NCBI GenBank assembly: GCA_002403205.1
Contig: DHHJ01000033.1
Span: 6,546 to 70,545, forward strand
DNA: 64,000 bases
Direction: 5' to 3'
From: Anaerolineaceae bacterium UBA4775
Lineage (GTDB): Bacteria > Chloroflexota > Anaerolineae > Anaerolineales > Anaerolineaceae
Part shown: positions 1 through 7,922 of the stretch, piece after piece
Position numbering within the stretch: position 1 is the stretch's first letter
How the letters are laid out: each line of letters opens with the position of its first letter
Made by a program: the position numbers and the translations under genes
The notes under the pieces: model-generated
The model's input: only the letters and a program-made list of their open reading frames with translations
The model's database searches: none
What the model was told of the DNA's origin: nothing

Positions 1-254
1 AGAACGCTAGGCGTCATTGAGGCGGGGAGGACCACCACGGCCAGGTCCAGCGGGTCGGGGACGGTTGCGATATCCGGGTAGGCAGGCAGGCCCAGGATCT
101 GGTCCGCTTTGGGGTTGACGGGATAAATCCCACCAGTATAGCCAAATAGGGTCATGTTTTTAAGGATGCCGTGGCTGAGCTTTTGCGGGTCTTGCGATGC
201 ACCGATGATGGCGACACCTTGCGGAGAGAAAAATGGGGCCAGGTCAGAGATCAT
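1..254 (-). CDS. NDP-forming acyl-CoA synthetase, N-terminal fragment (CoA-binding domain)
   Basis: Reading the minus strand from an ATG at 254 gives an open frame of about 84 codons running off the left edge. The N-terminus has the hallmarks of the CoA-binding Rossmann domain of ADP-forming acetyl-CoA synthetase/succinyl-CoA ligase-like proteins: FFSPQGVAIIGAS, then GILKNM, GYTGGIYPVNPKA and DLAVVVLPAS. Family members convert acyl-CoA, ADP and Pi to acid, CoA and ATP, typical of fermentative anaerobes. An AAAGGA ribosome binding site lies about 10 nt before the ATG. The gene is divergent from the helicase operon, sharing a gap of about 100 bp. Only the domain start is visible, so substrate and full architecture are unknown. 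Confidence 0.8.
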   Translation of the reverse strand, partial: MISDLAPFFSPQGVAIIGASQDPQKLSHGILKNMTLFGYTGGIYPVNPKADQILGLPAYPDIATVPDPLDLAVVVLPASMTPSV

Positions 255-338
255 GGATTGCTATCCTTTCGGGCTGAGGTCGTGTCACATGCCCCGAATT
301 ATACCCGAGATGCCCCCCGTGACCCGCCGTCTTTGGCA

Positions 339-344
339 TATAAT
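339..344 (+). promoter_or_regulatory. -10 hexamer TATAAT for the helicase operon (leaderless type)
   Basis: A perfect TATAAT ends 6 nt before the ATG at 351, and there is no Shine-Dalgarno sequence between them. Transcription from this box would begin at or next to the start codon. No -35 match is seen at the usual distance. The same layout occurs at four other genes in the window. Confidence 0.5.
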
Positions 345-350
345 AAAGGC

Positions 351-2474
351 ATGCTGTTAACAACTGAACAAGAATTACTGCTGGATCAGCCCATCCGCTC
401 GAAAATATCCATCCAGGGCAGCGCAGGGGCAGGAAAAACCACCGCTGGCGTGCACTGGCTCAAAAAACTACTGTATTCAGGCGTGCCTGCGCACCAGGTC
501 CTGGTCTTCGTCCCGCAGCGGACGCTGGCCGAGCCCTACCTGGCCGCTTTGCGAGAAGAGGTTGATCTTGCCCACAGCCTGATCACCACGGTGACCCTGG
601 GCGGGCTGGCCAGGCGTATGGTGGACCTGTTCTGGCCGCTGGTGAGCCGGGAGGCGGGTTTTGCCAAGCCTGCCGAGCCTCCGCACTTTCTGACCCTCGA
701 GACAGCGCAATACTATATGGCCCACATCGCCCGGCCGCTGATCGAGCAGGAGGGTTTGTTTGCATCCCTGACGATCAACCGCAACCGGATCTATTCACAG
801 CTTCTGGATAACCTCAATAAAGCCGCCATTGTGGGCTTTCCACACCAGGAACTCAGCGCACGTTTGAAATCCGCCTGGATTGGCAACATTGAGCAATTGA
901 ACATTTATGACGATGCCCAGGTGTGTGTCGATCGTTTCAGGCAGTTTTGCCTTGAGCACAACCTGCTGGACTTTTCTTTGCAGGTTGAGGTGTTTCTGCA
1001 GCATCTGTGGCCGCTTGGTTTGTGCAGGGACTACCTGAAAAACACCTACCGCCATCTGATCGCCGACAACCTGGAGGAAGATACGCCTGTCAGCCATGAC
1101 GTGCTCAGGGAATGGCTCCCGGCATTTGAATCTGCGCTGTTGATCTTCGATGAGGATGCAGGTTTTCGGTCTTTCCTTGGTGCAGATGTGGACAGTGCGG
1201 CTTCATTGCACGCCCAATGTGAGACCCATCTTTGGTTTCAGGAGAACCTGGTCAATTCTCCTGGCATCGCCCAGCTCAAGAAAGGGATCAGGACTGTGAT
1301 CCAACGCTTGCAGGGCCGGCCTGTGACCGGGGATGCCAGCCCGGGAGAGGCCATCCAGGAGGCGTTGGTCAGGCCGGGGGAAAGCATCAAGTTGTTTCCA
1401 GCGATGATCAGCTGGGTGGCTGACCAGGTTTCAACATTAATCGCTGAGGGCGTTCCCCCGGGTGAAATCGTTCTGCTGGCCCCGTTCATGCCCGATGTGC
1501 TGCGATTCTCCCTGGGAGAGCAATTGGGCCAGCGAGGCATTTCCTACCAATCACACCGGCCTTCACGGGCATTGCGCGATGAAATCGCCACGCAAACCCT
1601 GCTGTCCCTGGCGTCCGTTGCTTTTCCGGGCTGGTCTCTGCTGCCACAACGGGCGAACCTGGCCCTGGCTCTGATGCACGCCATTGAAGGGCTTGACCTA
1701 GTGAGGGCCCAACTGCTCACCAACCAGGTATACCGTCCCAGTAGCAGCGACTTTCCGTTACAACCCTTTGAACAAGTCTCACCAGAGGTCAGAGAGCGCA
1801 TCACCTTCAGCGTAGGTGAACGCTACGACCGCTTACAGCGTTGGTTGGAGATGGCTTCTAAGGATGAAGGCCTGATCCTGGATTTCTTCCTGAACCGCTT
1901 GTTTGGCGAAGTGTTCAGTCAGCCCGGTTTTGGCTTCCACGATGACCTGGATGGCGCCAACACCGTGGCCACGCTGATCGAATCGATCCAGAAATTCCGC
2001 TGGACGGTGGACAAACACCAGCCAGGGGCAGGCTTTGAGGTCGGCAGGGAATATATCCAGATGGTGAGAGATGGCGTGATTGCCGCCCAGTACATTCGCT
2101 CATGGGAGCAGCGCGCACCGGACGCGGTGTTCATGGCGCCAGCCTATACCTTTTTGCTCGGCAATCAGCCGGTGGATGTGCAGTTCTGGCTCGATATTAG
2201 CAGCCCAAGCTGGTATCAGCGCCTGGATCAGCCCCTGACCCATCCCTACGTGCTCAGCCGGCATTGGGAAGCGGGTCAGCTCTGGGATGCTGAAAATGAG
2301 CTGGATGCCGCCCAGGAGACCTTGCGGCGGCTGACGCTTGGCTTGCTCAACCGGTGCCGTAAGAAGGTGTACGTGGGCATGAGCGCGCTGGATATCCGCG
2401 GTTATGAGAATCGCGGGCTGATGGTGCGTGTGATCACTGAAGCCTGGCGCCAATCACTCAGGAGGATGCCATGA
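351..2474 (+). CDS. SF1 helicase-like ATPase with degenerate motifs (AddB/UvrD-like)
   Basis: Protein of 707 aa. An intact Walker A motif (GSAGAGKTT, residues 23-31) is followed by a motif Ia-like stretch (VLVFVPQRTLAE). The motif II position reads LLIFDEDAGF rather than DEXQD, and the motif VI region near the C-terminus (VYVGMSALDIRGYENRG) lacks the arginines of the usual VALTRAR. It therefore looks like an SF1A fold that keeps nucleotide binding but may not translocate alone, as in AddB subunits. No nuclease domain is present. I chose the ATG at 351 over an upstream frame start at 171 because conservation begins there and a -10 box sits 6 nt upstream. It overlaps the next gene by 4 nt (ATGA). 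Role inferred: subunit of a DNA end-resection complex. Confidence 0.75.
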   Translation: MLLTTEQELLLDQPIRSKISIQGSAGAGKTTAGVHWLKKLLYSGVPAHQVLVFVPQRTLAEPYLAALREEVDLAHSLITTVTLGGLARRMVDLFWPLVSREAGFAKPAEPPHFLTLETAQYYMAHIARPLIEQEGLFASLTINRNRIYSQLLDNLNKAAIVGFPHQELSARLKSAWIGNIEQLNIYDDAQVCVDRFRQFCLEHNLLDFSLQVEVFLQHLWPLGLCRDYLKNTYRHLIADNLEEDTPVSHDVLREWLPAFESALLIFDEDAGFRSFLGADVDSAASLHAQCETHLWFQENLVNSPGIAQLKKGIRTVIQRLQGRPVTGDASPGEAIQEALVRPGESIKLFPAMISWVADQVSTLIAEGVPPGEIVLLAPFMPDVLRFSLGEQLGQRGISYQSHRPSRALRDEIATQTLLSLASVAFPGWSLLPQRANLALALMHAIEGLDLVRAQLLTNQVYRPSSSDFPLQPFEQVSPEVRERITFSVGERYDRLQRWLEMASKDEGLILDFFLNRLFGEVFSQPGFGFHDDLDGANTVATLIESIQKFRWTVDKHQPGAGFEVGREYIQMVRDGVIAAQYIRSWEQRAPDAVFMAPAYTFLLGNQPVDVQFWLDISSPSWYQRLDQPLTHPYVLSRHWEAGQLWDAENELDAAQETLRRLTLGLLNRCRKKVYVGMSALDIRGYENRGLMVRVITEAWRQSLRRMP

Positions 2475-4717
2475 CCTCACCTGGCATTCAACTGCGCCCC
2501 GGACAGGAAGCCATTTTGCGCTACCAGGGCGGGCGGATGGGCATCAGTGCCGTCCCAGGCAGCGGTAAAACCTGGACGCTGGCTTACCTGGCCGCCAACC
2601 TGATCAAAATTGGTGCCATCGAACCTGACCAGGAAATATTGGTGGTCACCCTGGTCAATGCAGCAGTGGACAATTTTTCGACGCGGATCAGCGCCCAGCT
2701 TGAGCTTGAGGGCTTGATGGCCGGGTATGGCTACCGGGTACGCACGCTGCACGGGCTGGCCAACGACATCGTCAGAGAACGCCCCGACCTGGCCGGCCTG
2801 GGCACGGGTTACCAGATCCTCGACGAAGCGGAATGCACCCGGATCAAAAAACGGGTGGCTGAAGACTGGCTGGCGGCTCACCCTGACTTTCTTGACCCTT
2901 ACCTGGCGTATGAGGACTACCAGAAAAACAAAGTCTTTAATGAACCCAGGAATTTGCCCGGGATGGTTGAATCCCTGGCCAATGCTTTCATCCGCCTGGC
3001 AAAGGATCGCGAATGGACCCCTGCTGCGCTGAGGGGCCATCTGGAAAGACCGGCGCTTCCCCTGCCATTGGTCGAGATGGGCGCAGCGATGTACAGTGAA
3101 TACCAGGCGGCATTGAGCTACCGCGGCGGTGTCGATTTCGATGACCTGATCCGCCTGGCTTTGCGCTGCCTCAGATCGGACCCCTCCTTGGTGGCCCTGC
3201 TGCGTCAACGCTGGCCGTACATCCTGGAAGATGAAGCCCAGGATTCGAGCCGTCTCCAGCAGGAAATCCTCTCTTTATTGGCTGGCGAGGGCGGCAACTG
3301 GGTGCGTGTGGGTGACCCCAACCAGGCCATTTACGAGAGTTTTACCACCGCCAGCCCTGAATACCTGCTGGAATTTCTCGACTCACCGGATGTGCAGGCG
3401 CGCACACTGGACGAAAGCGGCCGTTCCACCCAAAGTATCATCGATTTGGCCAACCACCTGATCACCTGGACGCAAGAAGCCCACCCCAACCCTGAAGCCC
3501 GGCGAGCGCTGACGCCGCCACTGATCCACCCCACATCGCCGGATGACCCTCAGCCCAACCCACCGGACTGCCCGGCGTGCATCCGCGTGGTCGAGCGTGG
3601 GCTGACCCCTGAGCAAGAGCTTCATTTTGTGGTCGATGCGGCCGAGGCTTTCATTGCCGACCATCCCGACCAGACAGCGGCTATCTTGTGCCTGCGAAAT
3701 GACCGCGCGTATAAATTTGTTGACCTGCTCAAGCGCCGGAAGATCCCCTGTGTGGACAGTTTGCTGCGTTCCACCAGCACAACACGGCTCTCCGCCGGCG
3801 CAATTGCCAACATTATGCATTACCTGGGCGACCCGGCCTCCAGCCGCAAATTATCGGCGGCTTACCGGGTTTGGCGGCGCAGAGAACGCGAGGACGAAGA
3901 GGCCTGGAAGTTTTATAAAGGCATCGCTGCGTTGATTGACGGGTGTAAAAACCTGGAGGATTACCTGTGGCCATCGCTCACAAGGGATTGGCTGGCAGAG
4001 ATTGGTCAACAACATCAAGAACCTGCAGTCCAGGAGGAATTGCTCGCATTTCGAGAGGTGGTGCAGCATTGGCAGGCGGCGGTGTACCTGCCCATTGACC
4101 AGCTTTTGCTGACCCTGGCGCAGGATTTATTCCTCGACCAGGTGGAATTGGCCCTGGCATATAAACTTTCGACGCTCCTGCGGCAAGTCAGCGACGCCCA
4201 CCCCGAATGGCGTCTGCCGCAGTTCACCGATGAGCTGGCGACCATCGCCAAACACGAACGAAATTATCTCGGCTTCTCACCTGAAGAGAACGCCTTCGAC
4301 CCGGACAGCTATCCTGGGCAGGTGGCTGTAGCAACCATGCACAAAGCCAAAGGCCTTGAATGGGACCACGTGTTTTTGACAGCCCTGAACAATTACAACT
4401 TCCCGTCTGGGGAGGCTTATGACCAATATCAGCCTGAAAAATGGTTTGTAAAGGACCAGCTCAATTTGGAGGCAGAAACCCTTGCTCAGCTCGAAACCTT
4501 AATGGCGGACCATCCCTTTGACTGGTACCAACCCGGGCAGGCTTCGATGGCTGCGCGGCAGGAATTCATCCGCGAGCGGCTGCGGTTGTTGTTCGTGGGC
4601 ACCACACGCGCCCGCCGCTGGCTGACAGCCACCTGGAACACAGGCAGGACGGCGAATAAGAACCGCCCGGCGGTGAGTTTTGTGGCCATGATCAACTATT
4701 TGGAGGGTAAATCATGA
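2471..4717 (+). CDS. UvrD/Rep-family ATP-dependent DNA helicase (AddA-like, no nuclease domain)
   Basis: Protein of 748 aa with the full SF1A motif set: Walker A AVPGSGKT (27-34), motif Ia around VVTLVNAAVDNF, GVDFDDLIRLA, motif II EDEAQD (254-259), motif III VGDPNQAIYESF (281-292), motif V VATMHKAKGLEWDHVF and motif VI LLFVGTTRARRWL. It should be a 3'-5' DNA translocase. Unlike AddA or RecB it ends soon after motif VI and has no C-terminal nuclease; that activity is supplied by the next gene. It overlaps both neighbours by 4 nt (ATGA), implying translational coupling and fixed stoichiometry. The family is certain; the AddA-like role is inferred from the operon. Confidence 0.92.
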   Translation: MTSPGIQLRPGQEAILRYQGGRMGISAVPGSGKTWTLAYLAANLIKIGAIEPDQEILVVTLVNAAVDNFSTRISAQLELEGLMAGYGYRVRTLHGLANDIVRERPDLAGLGTGYQILDEAECTRIKKRVAEDWLAAHPDFLDPYLAYEDYQKNKVFNEPRNLPGMVESLANAFIRLAKDREWTPAALRGHLERPALPLPLVEMGAAMYSEYQAALSYRGGVDFDDLIRLALRCLRSDPSLVALLRQRWPYILEDEAQDSSRLQQEILSLLAGEGGNWVRVGDPNQAIYESFTTASPEYLLEFLDSPDVQARTLDESGRSTQSIIDLANHLITWTQEAHPNPEARRALTPPLIHPTSPDDPQPNPPDCPACIRVVERGLTPEQELHFVVDAAEAFIADHPDQTAAILCLRNDRAYKFVDLLKRRKIPCVDSLLRSTSTTRLSAGAIANIMHYLGDPASSRKLSAAYRVWRRREREDEEAWKFYKGIAALIDGCKNLEDYLWPSLTRDWLAEIGQQHQEPAVQEELLAFREVVQHWQAAVYLPIDQLLLTLAQDLFLDQVELALAYKLSTLLRQVSDAHPEWRLPQFTDELATIAKHERNYLGFSPEENAFDPDSYPGQVAVATMHKAKGLEWDHVFLTALNNYNFPSGEAYDQYQPEKWFVKDQLNLEAETLAQLETLMADHPFDWYQPGQASMAARQEFIRERLRLLFVGTTRARRWLTATWNTGRTANKNRPAVSFVAMINYLEGKS

Positions 4718-5553
4718 TCCTGCCCGAAAATTTCGACTTCACCCAGAGCAATCTACAGGATTACCTGGATTGTCCTTACCGCTTCTACCTGCGCTATGTT
4801 TTGCACACCCGCTGGCCGGCATTGGTGGTTGACGATGCGCAGGAATTTGAGCTGCGCATGCAAGCCGGGGCGCATTTTCATCGGCTGGCACAGCAATACC
4901 TCGTGGGCATCCCTGCAGTGGAGATCAGCCAGCAGGCTGAGAGCGACCCGCATGCGGATTTGCACACCTGGTGGTCGGATTTTCTGATCCACGTCCCCCC
5001 CTGGCTGAAGGGTCAGCGCTGGGTGGAGATGACCCTCAGCACCAGGCTGGGCGGTCAGCGCCTGGTCGCAAAATATGACCTGATCCTCGCCAACGAGGTG
5101 GGCGGACTGACGATTTTTGACTGGAAGACCTCACAGAAAGCGCCCCGCAAAGACTGGCTTTTGGATAGGATTCAAACACGGTTATATCGCCTGCTGCTGA
5201 CTGACGCCAGTCCGGCCCTGGTGAGCGGTGAGGGCACTGAGCCCGAGCAGATTGTGATGAACTACTGGTTTGCCGCTTATCCCCAAACGCCAATCAGCCT
5301 GCCATACAACAAGGCGGCTTATGAACGTGACCGGGCTGACCTGACCCAACTGGTTGAGAGGATCTGCACCTCTGAGGCGGCAGATTTCGAGCGTACCAGC
5401 GAGGTCAGGCGGTGCCGTTATTGTGTTTACCGTTCGCATTGCGATCGGGGGGTTGAGGCTGGTGCCCTGGCTGACTTTGATGACCTCGCTTTGCAACCGG
5501 AAGAGTCGATATTCAACACGGCTTTTGAAGATATTCCCGAGATACAGATCTGA
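4714..5553 (+). CDS. PD-(D/E)XK nuclease with predicted 4Fe-4S cluster (RecB/Cas4/AddB-type)
   Basis: Protein of 279 aa. The nuclease core is visible: HFHRLAQQ (H56), KYDLI (D122), FDWKTS (D136, K138) and QTRLY (Q154, Y158), the H-D-DxK-QxxxY signature of the RecB nuclease family. Four cysteines bracket the domain: C20 in YLDCPYRFY, and C234, C237 and C243 in RRCRYCVYRSHC. This matches the Fe-S staple of AddB and Cas4. It is a stand-alone nuclease placed after a helicase lacking one, so the two probably act together. The alternative, a Cas4-like adaptation nuclease, is unlikely because no cas genes or CRISPR array are in the window. The stop overlaps the recJ start (TGATG). Confidence 0.9.
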   Translation: MILPENFDFTQSNLQDYLDCPYRFYLRYVLHTRWPALVVDDAQEFELRMQAGAHFHRLAQQYLVGIPAVEISQQAESDPHADLHTWWSDFLIHVPPWLKGQRWVEMTLSTRLGGQRLVAKYDLILANEVGGLTIFDWKTSQKAPRKDWLLDRIQTRLYRLLLTDASPALVSGEGTEPEQIVMNYWFAAYPQTPISLPYNKAAYERDRADLTQLVERICTSEAADFERTSEVRRCRYCVYRSHCDRGVEAGALADFDDLALQPEESIFNTAFEDIPEIQI

Positions 5554-7862
5554 TGGCTGTTGAAACCCGCTGGGTCATGCCCGAAAAGATCGCACTGCCG
5601 GAAGGATTTCAAGCTGCCCTTGGCGGGCATCCCCTGGTGGCAGAGACCCTCTACCAGCGCGGCATCCGCACGATTGAGGCTGCCCGGGCCTTTCTCGACC
5701 CTGAAGCTTACCAGCCCACTCCGCCTGGGGAGCTGCCAGATATGGACGCTGCCTGCGGCTTGCTTGCCATGGCAATTGAGTCCCAGGGGACCATCCTGGT
5801 CTGGGGCGATTTTGATGTTGATGGGCAGACCGCCACGGCCGTGCTGGTTGAAGGGCTGCGCCAGCTGGGGGCGCAAGTCAGGTATCACATCCCTGTGCGT
5901 GCCAGTGAATCCCACGGCATTCAAAAACAAGCATTGACAAGAGAACTTTCCCAGGGGTTTGACCTGCTGCTGACCTGCGATACGGGCATCACGGCGCATG
6001 AGCCCCTGCAAATCCTGCGCAACCTCGCGATCCCGGTGATTGTGACCGACCATCACGTCTTGGGGGAGAGCCTGCCCCCTGCAGATGCGGTTGTTAATCC
6101 CCAGCGGCTGGCATCGGGCCATCCCCTGCGGACGCTGCCTGGTGTGGGTGTGGTTTACAAGCTGATCGAAGGGTTGGCTGGGTATGTGGGGCGCGATGTG
6201 GATTTGGGGGGCTTGCAGGAACTGGTGGCACTGGGGGTGGTGGCGGACATGGCGGAACTGCAGGGGGATACGCGCTACCTGCTTCAAAAAGGGCTGGTCC
6301 ACCTGCGTGAGACGGACCGGGTTGGGCTGGATTTGCTGTATCAAAACGCCGAGCTGAACCCATCCAACCTGAACGAAGGGCATATCGGGTTCCAAATTGC
6401 GCCGCGGCTGAATGCCGTGGGTCGGCTCGGTGATGCCAACCCGATGGTCGAGCTGCTCACCACGGGGGACCACAGCAGGGCACGTCAACTGGCCAACCTG
6501 GTTGAGGGACTCAACATCAAGAGGCGGTCAGAAACCCGCCACGTGGAACAGGGCGCCCTCAAGATGCTGGCTGGTTCCAGTATCGATCGCCACGGGCCAG
6601 CCATTGTTTTGCATCATCCTAACTGGCCTGGGGGCGTGGTCGGGATCGTCGCCAACCGGCTGGTGGAGCGGTATCAGAAACCGGCCATCCTGCTGACAGG
6701 TGAAGATCCGATCCACGGTTCAGCCCGCTCGGTACCCGGCCTGCACATCACCCAGGTCATCGCCGCACAGGCAGACCTGTTAAATGGATATGGCGGTCAT
6801 CCGATGGCGGCTGGCCTTTCACTGCCAGCCCGGCAATTAGCCGCCTTCAAACGGCGCTTTCTGACGACCGTGGAAGACCAATTGCAAGGAGCGCCGGTTG
6901 TACGAGAGCTCCAGATTGCCCAGGAAGCAGCCATCGCCCATCTTGATCTGGACCTGGTAGAGGAAATTGAACGCCTGGCACCCTTTGGCCCAGGGAATCC
7001 GCCGCCACTGTTCCTGCTGCGTGACATGAGGCTGGTTTCTGATGCACAAATTGGCGTTGAGGGCGAACACCGCCAGGTCAATGTGATGGATCGGGAGGGC
7101 AAAGAACTGCGCCTGGTGTGGTGGAACGGGGGCGATGAAGCGCTGCCCGAAGCGGCCTTTGACCTGGTGTGCAAGCTCTCACGCAGCGACTATAGAGGTA
7201 CGCCCCAGTTAAGTGCAGAATGGATCGATTTTCGCCTGAGTGAGGCAGGTGAAAAAGACCTTGAAAAACGCCACCTGGAGATCATCGATTGGCGGCTGGT
7301 CGGTGACCCGCAAGCGCAGGTCGCGCAGTTGCTGGATGAATATCCGGTAGCCCAGGTGTGGGGTGAGGGAAATTTACCAAAGGGAGTGCCTTTCCTGGGC
7401 CGGCATGCGCTGGAGGAAAGCCCGCATTTGGTCATCTGGACAGCGCCACCCGCCCAATCCGTGCTGCGCAGGGTGATGGAACGGGTCCAGCCCCGGCGGG
7501 TGACGGTGGTTGCCCTTGACCCCAACCTAGACGACCTCCAACGTTTGATGACCCGCCTGGGAGGCGCAGCCCGGTATGTGGTCACACACCTGGGGGGAGA
7601 AGCGCCGCTTGAGCGGTTGGCGGCTGGGTGCGCAACCACACAGGAAGCCGTGCAGGTTGGCTTGCAGCTCTGGCAGGCACACGGCAAGCTTAAAGTCGGG
7701 TTTGAGCAAGACAGGGTACGCATCTCCGTTGAAGTCCCTGACCCTGACCCCCAAGCAGCAGAGACCTATCAGGCCATCCTGGCCGACCTGCTGATGGAAA
7801 GCCGGGCCTATCGGGGGTATTTCCGAAGGGGTGACCTGCAATCGCTGATTTTTTCAGACTAG
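5553..7862 (+). CDS. recJ: Single-stranded-DNA-specific 5'-3' exonuclease RecJ
   Basis: Protein of 769 aa. DHH-family motifs are present: DFDVDG (motif I), a CDTG motif, VTDHH (the DHH triad) and GYGGHPMAAG in the DHHA1 domain; an OB-fold region follows. A C-terminal extension of roughly 190 aa makes it longer than E. coli RecJ and closer to Bacillus-type RecJ. RecJ digests ssDNA 5'-3' in recombination and mismatch repair. Fourth gene of the operon, it starts on the last base of the nuclease stop codon. Pairing it with a 3'-5' helicase and a nuclease suggests a dedicated end-resection unit. A 12-bp hairpin follows the stop. Confidence 0.95.
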   Translation: MAVETRWVMPEKIALPEGFQAALGGHPLVAETLYQRGIRTIEAARAFLDPEAYQPTPPGELPDMDAACGLLAMAIESQGTILVWGDFDVDGQTATAVLVEGLRQLGAQVRYHIPVRASESHGIQKQALTRELSQGFDLLLTCDTGITAHEPLQILRNLAIPVIVTDHHVLGESLPPADAVVNPQRLASGHPLRTLPGVGVVYKLIEGLAGYVGRDVDLGGLQELVALGVVADMAELQGDTRYLLQKGLVHLRETDRVGLDLLYQNAELNPSNLNEGHIGFQIAPRLNAVGRLGDANPMVELLTTGDHSRARQLANLVEGLNIKRRSETRHVEQGALKMLAGSSIDRHGPAIVLHHPNWPGGVVGIVANRLVERYQKPAILLTGEDPIHGSARSVPGLHITQVIAAQADLLNGYGGHPMAAGLSLPARQLAAFKRRFLTTVEDQLQGAPVVRELQIAQEAAIAHLDLDLVEEIERLAPFGPGNPPPLFLLRDMRLVSDAQIGVEGEHRQVNVMDREGKELRLVWWNGGDEALPEAAFDLVCKLSRSDYRGTPQLSAEWIDFRLSEAGEKDLEKRHLEIIDWRLVGDPQAQVAQLLDEYPVAQVWGEGNLPKGVPFLGRHALEESPHLVIWTAPPAQSVLRRVMERVQPRRVTVVALDPNLDDLQRLMTRLGGAARYVVTHLGGEAPLERLAAGCATTQEAVQVGLQLWQAHGKLKVGFEQDRVRISVEVPDPDPQAAETYQAILADLLMESRAYRGYFRRGDLQSLIFSD

Positions 7863-7873
7863 CCAATAGAAAT

Positions 7874-7902
7874 ACAGGGCTTCCAAAATCTGGAAGCCCT
7901 GT
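7874..7902. terminator. Hairpin between convergent recJ and secreted nuclease genes
   Basis: A perfect 12-bp stem (ACAGGGCTTCCA with TGGAAGCCCTGT) and 5-nt loop lies between the convergent genes ending at 7862 and 7923. There is no strong T-tract on either strand, so it may end transcription weakly in both directions or only protect 3' ends. Confidence 0.55.
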
Positions 7903-7922
7903 GATCTGACCGGGTTGTTCTG

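Noticed and set aside
171..350. N-terminal extension of the first helicase-like protein
   Set aside because: The extra 60 residues are not helicase-like, overlap the divergent gene's start region, and the -10 box and conserved sequence both point to 351.
4714..5553. Reading the Fe-S nuclease as Cas4 of a CRISPR system
   Set aside because: No CRISPR array, cas1 or cas2 is in the window; the helicase neighbours favour an AddB-like role.
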